This document shows, one piece after another, positions 5,314 through 11,119 of a stretch of 11,119 nucleotides of DNA (its first letter is position 1; each line of letters begins with the position of its first letter). A program made the translations under genes and the position numbers. The notes below the pieces were generated by a model. It did no database searches, was not told the origin of the DNA, and worked only from the letters and a program-made list of their open reading frames with translations. The stretch is from Dehalococcoidales bacterium (GTDB taxonomy: Bacteria; Chloroflexota; Dehalococcoidia; Dehalococcoidales; UBA5627), in NCBI GenBank assembly GCA_012719115.1, contig JAAYAZ010000194.1:1-11119 (forward strand). The letters are read 5' to 3'.

Positions 5314-6678
5314 TTACCTCTTTTTCAGCGGCGTGATTTTAACGCCGGTGGGAGTATCCTCTACGGCAACACCCAATTCTGCCAGCTTCTCCCTGACAGC
5401 ATCGGCTTTTTCCCAGTTCTTTTCTTTTCTGAATGTCTGCCGTTCCTGAATCAGCTTTTGAATCTCCGGGTTTTCATCATAGCTTAGCGAAGCCAGTTTT
5501 AACCCCAGAACATCCTGAGCCAGTTCCAAAAGCACTTTTTTAGCTTCTGTGATGTTCGCACCTGAATCGGCTTCTTGATTGATGGCTCTGGCAAGGTCGA
5601 ATAAGGCAGCCAGAGCCTGCGGGGTGTTGAAATCATCATCCATCGCTTCGATAAACAGCTTGCGATATGGTTCAGGGTCGAGTTTATCGGCATTACCGGC
5701 ATTATCCTCTCTCTCGACGGTGCGCCTTAGCCGTTCGGCTGCGCTCTCCGCTGCCTGAAACGCCTCAAGTGAATATTTTAGCGGGCTGCGGTAGTGTGAG
5801 TTCAGTATAAAAATGCGGATAGTATCAACGCTGTATTTTTGAAGCGCATTCTTAATGGTAATCAGGTTGCCCAGGGACTTGCTCATCTTGTCCCCGCCAA
5901 ACTGTAAAAGCCCGTTGTGCATCCAGTATTTGGCAAACGGCTTTTTCCCCGTGAAACACTCCGATTGTACGATTTCGTTTTCATGATGCGGGAATATCAG
6001 GTCGCTGCCTCCGCCGTGGATATCGATTGTATCGCCCAGGTATTTTACTGACATTGCGCTGCACTCGATATGCCAGCCCGGTCTTCCCTCTCCCCAGGGG
6101 CTTGTCCATGACGGTTCACCCGGTTTGGAGGCTTTCCAGAGCGTAAAATCCATCGGGTGTTCCTTATCCTGCTCTATTTCTATGCGCGCACCTGCCATCA
6201 TTGAATCCAGCGTACGATGCGCCAGCTTGCCGTAATCAGGGACTTTCGATACCCTGAAATAGACACTGCCGTTAGCTTCATAAGCATAACCCTTATCTAT
6301 CAGCCCCTGCACCATCTCGATTATTTTATCTATTTCGCCGGTGGCACGCGGATAAAAATCGGCTCTGACTACGTTTAAAGCATCCATATCAGCCATAAAG
6401 CTTTCGGAGTATTGCTCTGCCAGTTCAACAGCCGGAATACCTTTCTTATTGGCTCTGTCGATGATTTTATCATCCACGTCGGTGACGTTTTGAATAAACT
6501 TCAGTTTATATCCGCTGAACTTGATGTAACGCCGGATTACATCGAAAATGATATAACTCATAGCATGCCCTATATGGGCATCCGAGTAGGGGGTAACCCC
6601 GCAGACATACATCGTTACTTGGTCGCTTTGCGGAACAAACTGCTCTTTTTTACCGGACAGGGTGCTGTAAATCTTCAT
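5314..6678 (-). CDS. cysS: Cysteinyl-tRNA synthetase
   Basis: This 454-residue, full-length class I aminoacyl-tRNA synthetase joins cysteine to tRNA-Cys in the cytoplasm (EC 6.1.1.16). The expected parts are all present. Zinc-binding residues line up as Cys26, Cys206, His231 and Glu235, the set that lets the enzyme select the cysteine thiol. The nucleotide-binding signatures are HIGH (35-38) and KMSKS (264-268). [10 protein letters not shown] and [14 protein letters not shown] are typical of CysS. The C-terminal part carries the anticodon-binding helical bundle and a basic end (PLKKR). The ATG overlaps the ispF stop as ATGA, so the two genes are translationally coupled. It is the last gene of the radA-ispD-ispF-cysS unit. 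Confidence 0.98.
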   Translation of the reverse strand: MKIYSTLSGKKEQFVPQSDQVTMYVCGVTPYSDAHIGHAMSYIIFDVIRRYIKFSGYKLKFIQNVTDVDDKIIDRANKKGIPAVELAEQYSESFMADMDALNVVRADFYPRATGEIDKIIEMVQGLIDKGYAYEANGSVYFRVSKVPDYGKLAHRTLDSMMAGARIEIEQDKEHPMDFTLWKASKPGEPSWTSPWGEGRPGWHIECSAMSVKYLGDTIDIHGGGSDLIFPHHENEIVQSECFTGKKPFAKYWMHNGLLQFGGDKMSKSLGNLITIKNALQKYSVDTIRIFILNSHYRSPLKYSLEAFQAAESAAERLRRTVEREDNAGNADKLDPEPYRKLFIEAMDDDFNTPQALAALFDLARAINQEADSGANITEAKKVLLELAQDVLGLKLASLSYDENPEIQKLIQERQTFRKEKNWEKADAVREKLAELGVAVEDTPTGVKITPLKKR

Positions 6679-7154
6679 TCATTCTCCTCTTTGATTGTGG
6701 CTACCGCCCAGGCAACCATTCCCTCTTCGCGTCCGGCAAATCCGAGCTGTTCAGAGGTGCTGGCTTTAACACTGACGGCATCGATATCAATTTTCATAAC
6801 ATCGGCAAGTTTATTTCTTATATTATTTATATGCTCCATTAACTTCGGCTGTTCGGCAACTATAACCGCGTCCACATTTCCCACTGTGTAGCCTTTTTCT
6901 TTTAGCATCTCAATCACCCTCTTGAGTAGAATAAGGCTGGAAATGCCTTTTAATTGCGGGTCTCCCGGTGGAAAATGCTGCCCGATATCTCCCAGGGCAG
7001 CCGCTCCCAGCAGGGCATCCATTACTGCGTGGGTTAAAACATCGGCATCGCTCCAGCCGATGAGCCCCTGCCTGGAGGGAATCTCCACTCCTCCCAATAC
7101 CAGCTTTAAATCCGGTGCCAAGCGGTGTACATCATATCCAATACCAACGCGCAT
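6675..7154 (-). CDS. ispF: 2-C-methyl-D-erythritol 2,4-cyclodiphosphate synthase
   Basis: This 159-residue protein has the normal length for IspF, which forms a homotrimer and cyclises CDP-methylerythritol 2-phosphate with loss of CMP in the MEP isoprenoid pathway (EC 4.6.1.12). Zinc ligands Asp8, His10 (GYDVHRL) and His42 (VLTH) are present, as are [13 protein letters not shown] and the C-terminal [13 protein letters not shown] signature. One notable change is in the mobile active-site loop: where E. coli has HSDGD, this protein has WSDAD, with Trp at residue 34. The gene starts 1 nt after the ispD stop, and its AGGAGG Shine-Dalgarno is formed by the last codons of ispD. It overlaps cysS by 4 nt. 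Function is firm despite the Trp34 substitution, because all metal ligands remain. Confidence 0.97.
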   Translation of the reverse strand: MRVGIGYDVHRLAPDLKLVLGGVEIPSRQGLIGWSDADVLTHAVMDALLGAAALGDIGQHFPPGDPQLKGISSLILLKRVIEMLKEKGYTVGNVDAVIVAEQPKLMEHINNIRNKLADVMKIDIDAVSVKASTSEQLGFAGREEGMVAWAVATIKEENE

Positions 7155-7155
7155 T

Positions 7156-7833
7156 TTATGTTCCTCCTTTTACCAGAATTTCTGCCAGTGACAGGTCTAT
7201 GGGGGTTGTAACCTTTATATTGTTATAAGAACCGAAATACAATTTTACCGTATATCCGAGCTTTTCGACCAATGATGCATCATCGGTGGCATTTTTATCG
7301 GCGTTTCGGTGTGCCTCTTCTATTATATCAAATCTGAAAACCTGCGGCGTCTGTACTGACCACAGCTTTTCGCGCGGCGGCGTTCCGATGATGAAATTAT
7401 CATCCGAAGACATTTTTATTGTATCGGTAACGGGAACTGCGGCTACCGCTGCCCCCGTTTCTTTAGCTTCGCTTAGCCCGATTTTTATAAGCGATTCCTT
7501 AACAAGCGGGCGCGCCCCGTCATGAATGACAACCCATCCGCAGTCTTTTAGCAGTTTTAAGCCATTGGATACTGATTCCGTCCGTTTTTCCCCGCCGATG
7601 CAGATATCCGTTACTTTTTTCCAGCCGTATTCGGCTGCCAGCTTCCTGCCGGTTTCGATGTTATGCTTGCCCAGCACGATGACAATTTGGTCGATTGCCG
7701 GGCATTTCTCGAATACATCAATCGTCCATGCCAGCAGGGGTTTCCCAGCCAGAGGAGCAAAAATCTTATCGACTCCACCCATGCGTTCGCCCTTGCCGGC
7801 GGCTACGATTATGGCACCTGTTTTTTTACACAT
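7156..7833 (-). CDS. ispD: 2-C-methyl-D-erythritol 4-phosphate cytidylyltransferase
   Basis: This 225-residue cytoplasmic enzyme joins CTP and methylerythritol 4-phosphate to give CDP-methylerythritol (EC 2.7.7.60), two steps before IspF in the same pathway. It has the nucleotidyltransferase opening AAGKGERMGG with Lys23 nearby (DKIF), which binds CTP. The characteristic VVIHDGARPLV, AVPVTDTIK and WSVQTPQVF blocks follow. Length is normal for the family. The ATG overlaps the radA end by 8 nt and the stop is 1 nt before ispF. The gene for the intervening enzyme, IspE, is not in this window. Confidence 0.97.
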   Translation of the reverse strand: MCKKTGAIIVAAGKGERMGGVDKIFAPLAGKPLLAWTIDVFEKCPAIDQIVIVLGKHNIETGRKLAAEYGWKKVTDICIGGEKRTESVSNGLKLLKDCGWVVIHDGARPLVKESLIKIGLSEAKETGAAVAAVPVTDTIKMSSDDNFIIGTPPREKLWSVQTPQVFRFDIIEEAHRNADKNATDDASLVEKLGYTVKLYFGSYNNIKVTTPIDLSLAEILVKGGT

Positions 7834-9205
7834 CTTCGTTCTTCTTACCTGTAAGCCCGGCTTTAATCGCTTCCCTGAGTGTTCCGACAGGTATCAGTTG
7901 AATATCTTTTGTATGAATATGTCTCGCGCTTGCAGCAGGCAGTATGCATTTTTTAAAACCGAGCCGTGCCGCTTCGGCAACTCGTCTTTCCGGCTGTGAA
8001 ACACCCCGCAGTTCACCGCTAAGCCCGATTTCCCCGACAGCTACCAGTTCGGGGTCGACGCCTTCATCCTTATAACTGGATGCAATCGCCAGTGCAATCG
8101 CCAAATCCGCTGCCGGTTCCTTAATTTGAATTCCGCCGGTGGCGTTAACGATGATATCCTGATTCCCCAGCTTTAAGTAGGCGCGGCGACTTAAGACTGC
8201 CGCAATCATCAGCAGCCTGCCGAAATCGATTCCGTTAGCGGTGCGCCGCGGCAGTCCGAATGCGGTGGTATTGGTTAAAGCCTGTATTTCCACCAGCAGC
8301 GGGCGGCTTCCTTCAAGTGTGGGTACGACGGCAGAGCCGATAGCCTGCTCAAGACGCTGTGATAAAAAGACCTGCGACGGATTGGTTACTTCCACCATAC
8401 CCTCGGATTTCATTTCGAAAATACCCACTTCGTTGGTCGAGCCGAACCTGTTTTTTGCGGAGCGTAACAGTCTGTAGGAACTGAATTGCTCTCCTTCGAG
8501 ATATAAAACACAGTCAACGATATGCTCCAATACCTTTGGACCGGCGATGGCGCCCTCTTTAGTGACGTGTCCCGTTATAATTACCGGCACCTGACCGGCT
8601 TTTGCCCAGTGCATCAATCTCATAGTGCATTCCCTGACCTGCACAATGCTGCCGGTGGTCGGTTCCAACTCCGGTAGGGAAACCGCCTGTATGGAGTCGA
8701 TGACCACCAGCGATGGGTTCATTCCGTCTATGTGGCTGATGACGGCTTCCAAGTCAGTCTCCGATAGCACGTAGAGATGATCGCTGTCGATTCCCAGTCT
8801 GGCCGCCCTCAGCTTCGTTTGGCGTGGCGTTTCTTCACCTGAAACATAGACAACGTCCCTGCCTTCGGAAGCCAGGCAGGCGCAGGCTTGCAATAGAAGT
8901 GTCGATTTGCCGATGCCGGGTTCGCCGCCCAAAAGTACCAGCGAGCCGGCTACCAGCCCGCCTCCCAACACACGGTTGAACTCGGTAAGAGCCAGCGGGG
9001 TGCGCTGCTCGGGTGGGGTTGCAACCTGTGACAGTTTTTGCGGTTGGTTTTCAGCGGAAATGCGTCTTTGGGGGGCGGATGAGGAAACAACCTTTTCGAC
9101 AAGAGTGTTCCACTCGCCGCATCCGGGGCATTTTCCTTCCCATCTGGGGCTTTCCTTACCGCATTGCTGGCAGACATACATTGTACGCGTTTTGTTGGCA
9201 GCCAT
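7826..9205 (-). CDS. radA: DNA repair protein RadA (Sms)
   Basis: This 459-residue protein is a RecA-related, ring-forming ATPase that helps extend and process recombination intermediates. It has the three expected parts: an N-terminal zinc finger (Cys12, Cys15, Cys26, Cys29), an ATPase core with Walker A GGEPGIGKST (93-102) and Walker B VVIDS (167-171), and the RadA-specific KNRFG motif (251-255). A Lon-protease-like C-terminal domain follows (VNATGGIQIKEPAADLAIAL, then VAVGEIGLSGELR), normally without protease activity. The ATG at 9205 has AAGGAAG upstream at suitable distance. It is the first gene of the operon with ispD, ispF and cysS. Immediately upstream lies about 200 bp of repeat sequence, and the nearest good -10 box is beyond it. 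Confidence 0.98.
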   Translation of the reverse strand: MAANKTRTMYVCQQCGKESPRWEGKCPGCGEWNTLVEKVVSSSAPQRRISAENQPQKLSQVATPPEQRTPLALTEFNRVLGGGLVAGSLVLLGGEPGIGKSTLLLQACACLASEGRDVVYVSGEETPRQTKLRAARLGIDSDHLYVLSETDLEAVISHIDGMNPSLVVIDSIQAVSLPELEPTTGSIVQVRECTMRLMHWAKAGQVPVIITGHVTKEGAIAGPKVLEHIVDCVLYLEGEQFSSYRLLRSAKNRFGSTNEVGIFEMKSEGMVEVTNPSQVFLSQRLEQAIGSAVVPTLEGSRPLLVEIQALTNTTAFGLPRRTANGIDFGRLLMIAAVLSRRAYLKLGNQDIIVNATGGIQIKEPAADLAIALAIASSYKDEGVDPELVAVGEIGLSGELRGVSQPERRVAEAARLGFKKCILPAASARHIHTKDIQLIPVGTLREAIKAGLTGKKNEDV

Positions 9206-9229
9206 TTAATCTTCCTTTAGTCCTTTTCA

Positions 9230-9307
9230 TGTCATTCTTGAGTGCAGATCCATCGGGATAGGGTTTATCGATTGGCATTCAGACTCTTCGCTTCGCTCAG
9301 AGTGACA
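9230..9307. repeat. Short inverted-repeat-bounded element upstream of radA
   Basis: TGTCATTCTTGAG (9230-9242) and CTCAGAGTGACA (9296-9307) are near inverted copies, differing by one base and one indel, at the ends of a 78-bp unit. The TGTCATTCTGAG-type ends resemble the ends of the 4863-4959 unit. Confidence 0.5.
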
Positions 9308-9314
9308 GAACGCT

Positions 9315-9402
9315 CCCCGCCCCGGATGTTGAGTTTCGATAAGCAGGAACGAAATCCCGATTTATCGGGACTTCATTCGACCATCACGAATTCAGCATGA
9401 CA
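9315..9402. repeat. 88-bp dispersed repeat, copy 2
   Basis: It aligns to 5062-5149 over the same length and orientation with about 13 differences. It lies just downstream, in the minus-strand direction, of the candidate radA promoter, so it would be part of the radA 5' untranslated region. Confidence 0.8.
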
Positions 9403-9421
9403 ATCTGCCTATCCAGCCCTA

Positions 9422-9443
9422 ATTATACTATATGCACGCATAT
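9422..9443 (-). promoter_or_regulatory. Possible radA operon promoter with palindrome
   Basis: A perfect TATAAT on the minus strand (9422-9427) is the best -10 upstream of radA, but no good -35 lies at 16-18 nt. The inverted repeat ATATGC-AC-GCATAT (9430-9443) fills the spacer region and could be a regulator site. Transcripts would carry about 210 nt of leader crossing both repeat elements. Confidence 0.3.
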
Positions 9444-9467
9444 GATAACAGAAAAATGTTTAATAGC

Positions 9468-10211
9468 TTATTTAACTATGGCAGAAGGGCTTTCCTGGAA
9501 CGGATGTGTCCGTAAAACAAGTGAGAACAGATAGGGATAGTTCGCTTTCAGGTGTTCCGCATAATCCAGCCACTCGCTTGCCAAATGGTCATAAAATCTC
9601 TGGATATCGTTAGAGAGATGTTTTAAGTCACTAACGGGGAGGTTATCAAGGCACGGCCTCGCTTTAAGCTCCTCGGCAAGGTGGGTAACCGCCCACAGCA
9701 AGTCGGTAAAGCGGTCGTTTTCCAGCAGCCCCGGATTTCCCAGCATCGTAAGTAAAAAATCCCTTTTGCCGGATAAAACATCGCGCAGACGGTTGAAGTC
9801 CAGACTGTCATAATCGATGTCAATTTTTAACTTATCGGCATATTCTCTGGCTGTTTGGAAGTCTTGTTTGGTCCAATTGCCTTTTATATTCAAATGTCTG
9901 GCAATGTCTTTGCTGTTTCGGAAATAAACAAGCAGGTCGCGCAATACATCGTTGCCTACTTCGCTGAAAAAAGTGCCGATTACCATATTGAGTTTTTGCA
10001 GTTTATCCTGCTTTTCGCGGCGGTTTAGAATGTGCTCGATGATAACGCTGACAAGTAAAACCTCCAGCGGCAGGAATGCCAGGTCGCCCAACATGAAAAT
10101 GAATATATGGTGGGCATCCTGAAATACCAGGTAATGAATAAAATAAATGATTACAGAAAGGGCTATAAATACAATGGCAAGGACTGCAATAAAGGCATTA
10201 CGTTTTGACAT
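9468..10211 (-). CDS. Two-helix membrane protein of unknown function
   Basis: I do not recognise a named family for this 247-residue protein. A short basic N-terminus (SKRN) precedes two hydrophobic segments, at about residues 8-30 and 35-60, separated by only a few residues. After the second helix comes a charged stretch (NRREKQDKLQKLN), then about 180 residues predicted to be soluble, rich in helix-forming and charged residues. The soluble part should be cytoplasmic, given the basic residues just after helix two. No catalytic signature, cysteine pair or nucleotide-binding loop is visible. The ATG has AGGAGG (10220-10225) 8 nt upstream, which makes expression credible. It stands alone, divergent from the ddh gene and followed by the radA upstream region. 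The layout suggests a membrane-anchored interaction or sensory domain, but this is a guess. Confidence 0.85.
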   Translation of the reverse strand: MSKRNAFIAVLAIVFIALSVIIYFIHYLVFQDAHHIFIFMLGDLAFLPLEVLLVSVIIEHILNRREKQDKLQKLNMVIGTFFSEVGNDVLRDLLVYFRNSKDIARHLNIKGNWTKQDFQTAREYADKLKIDIDYDSLDFNRLRDVLSGKRDFLLTMLGNPGLLENDRFTDLLWAVTHLAEELKARPCLDNLPVSDLKHLSNDIQRFYDHLASEWLDYAEHLKANYPYLFSLVLRTHPFQESPSAIVK

Positions 10212-10306
10212 TGGTTATTCCTCCTGTTCTGTTTATTTTAGCACATAATTCCGACATATAAATACGGATTACTTATGATTAGTAATAAACAATCTGCGCG
10301 GTTTTT

Positions 10307-10334
10307 TTGTTTTGAGGGGGACATTTGTTATGAT
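10307..10334 (+). promoter_or_regulatory. Possible promoter of the diaminopimelate dehydrogenase gene
   Basis: TTGTTT (10307-10312), a 16-nt spacer and TATGAT (10329-10334, 5 of 6 match to TATAAT) precede the gene. The -35 is weak. The start would be near 10341, inside the inverted repeat at 10326-10349. Confidence 0.35.
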
Positions 10335-10349
10335 AATGTAATGATAACA
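10326..10349. promoter_or_regulatory. Inverted repeat overlapping the ddh promoter, possible operator
   Basis: TGTTATGAT at the left and ATGATAACA at the right are inverted copies matching at 8 of 9 positions around a short centre, spanning 24 bp. The site covers the presumed -10 and start point, the usual place for a repressor site. A weak AT-rich hairpin is the alternative. Confidence 0.4.
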
Positions 10350-10372
10350 TCACATCCGGGGAGGATTTAGAA

Positions 10373-11119
10373 ATGATAAATATTGGCATTGTCGGATATG
10401 GAAATCTGGGTAGAGGTGTAAAAGCAGCCATTGAAAAAAATCCCGATATGGAACTCTGCTCCGTTTTATCCAGGCGTCCGGAGATTATACAGAAAGAACT
10501 GGGCGATATTCCGGTCTTTAACAGTGAAGATTGTACTATCCCTAAGGAAATGAAAATAGATGTTATGATTCTTTGCGGTGGTTCAAAAGAAGATACGCCT
10601 GTGCAGGGCCCGCTATTTGCAAAACGTTTCAGCACTGTCGACAGCTTCGATACGCATGCGGATGTGCCGGAATATTATCGGAATATGAACACAATTGCCC
10701 GCCAGATGGGAAATGTTTCGGTTATTTCTGCCGGCTGGGACCCCGGAATTTTTTCTGTGGAAAGAGTGCTGGGGCTTTCCTTTTTACCGCAAAGTCACGT
10801 ATATAGTTTCTGGGGGAGGGGAGTCAGCCAGGGGCATTCCGATGCCGCACGCCGGGTGGAAGGTGTTACAGATGCCCGTCAATATACCATTCCTGTTGAA
10901 AGCACTATCGAGGGAATCAGGGAAGGAAATACGCCCGAGCTATCGAAAAGGCAGATGCACAAGCGGCTGGTTTACGTGGTGGCGGAAAATCTGTCGGAAC
11001 ACGAAAGAATCAGAAAAGAAATTGTGGAAATGCCGAACTACTATGCCGATTATGATACCGAAGTAATCTTTATCTCGGAAGAGGAGATGAAGAAAAACCA
11101 TTCGGAACTGCCGCACGGA
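10373..11119 (+). CDS. ddh: meso-Diaminopimelate D-dehydrogenase, partial (C-terminus beyond the right edge)
   Basis: The frame is open from ATG 10373 to the window end (249 codons; the family is about 300-330). The start has GGGGAGG 8 nt upstream. The enzyme converts tetrahydrodipicolinate, ammonia and NADPH directly to meso-diaminopimelate (EC 1.4.1.16), a one-step bypass in lysine and cell-wall precursor synthesis. Visible signatures are the N-terminal dinucleotide fold GYGNLGRG (8-15), SRRP (33-36) positioned to bind the NADPH phosphate, VDSFDTH, SAGWDPGIFS, FWGRGVSQGHSDAARRV, and the end HSELPHG. These match the Corynebacterium glutamicum Ddh blocks I remember closely and in order. It is divergent from the membrane-protein gene. 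It could belong to a longer plus-strand operon that continues outside the window. Confidence 0.95.
   Translation, partial: MINIGIVGYGNLGRGVKAAIEKNPDMELCSVLSRRPEIIQKELGDIPVFNSEDCTIPKEMKIDVMILCGGSKEDTPVQGPLFAKRFSTVDSFDTHADVPEYYRNMNTIARQMGNVSVISAGWDPGIFSVERVLGLSFLPQSHVYSFWGRGVSQGHSDAARRVEGVTDARQYTIPVESTIEGIREGNTPELSKRQMHKRLVYVVAENLSEHERIRKEIVEMPNYYADYDTEVIFISEEEMKKNHSELPHG

Noticed and set aside
5290..5325. Possible terminator after cysS
   Set aside because: Only a 5-bp AGAGG/CCTCT pairing is available, and the T-run is on the wrong strand for cysS.
6412..6891. Plus-strand 159-residue frame opposite cysS and ispF
   Set aside because: It is a shadow frame of two firmly identified minus-strand genes.
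10279..10635. Minus-strand 118-residue frame opposite the ddh start
   Set aside because: It is antisense to clear Ddh coding sequence and its promoter; Ddh motifs on the plus strand are continuous.

Overview
The window looks like a chromosomal segment of a bacterium with moderate GC, most likely from Dehalococcoidia (Chloroflexota). That placement is inference. It rests on the radA-ispD-ispF-cysS gene order, a T-box-controlled TrpXYZ-type transporter, and dense small dispersed repeats between genes. No 16S rRNA or other marker is present to settle it. Apart from one gene at the right edge, everything is on the minus strand, so transcription runs right to left.

Left region (about 1-4300): reading in the direction of transcription, there is a strong sigma-70-type promoter (-35 at 4266-4271, -10 at 4242-4247), then a T-box leader with an apparent UGG (Trp) specifier and an intrinsic terminator. 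A 17-codon ORF with a strong ribosome-binding site and a hairpin-forming repeat pair follow. Then come the lipoprotein binding protein, permease and ATPase of an ABC importer of the TrpXYZ (ABC_sub_bind) family, and a PhzF-family isomerase that runs off the left edge. A second good promoter (3687-3715) lies between the T-box and the transporter and could bypass tRNA-sensing control. All three transporter genes appear to start with TTG.

Middle (about 4300-5313): a tRNA-Ala(GGC) gene with its own terminator, then about 870 bp with no gene. This stretch is a nest of short palindromic and inverted-repeat elements of at least three sequence types.

Central operon (5314-9205, minus): radA, ispD, ispF and cysS, tightly overlapped. 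They link DNA repair, two steps of the MEP isoprenoid pathway and cysteinyl-tRNA synthesis. Similar 88-bp repeats lie in direct orientation on both sides of this operon.

Right region (9209-11119): a repeat-filled gap, a two-helix membrane protein of unknown function (minus), and a divergent meso-diaminopimelate dehydrogenase gene (plus) that runs off the right edge. I see no CRISPR array, prophage, transposase or defence system. The most interesting part is the T-box/short ORF/repeat/bypass-promoter arrangement ahead of the transporter.
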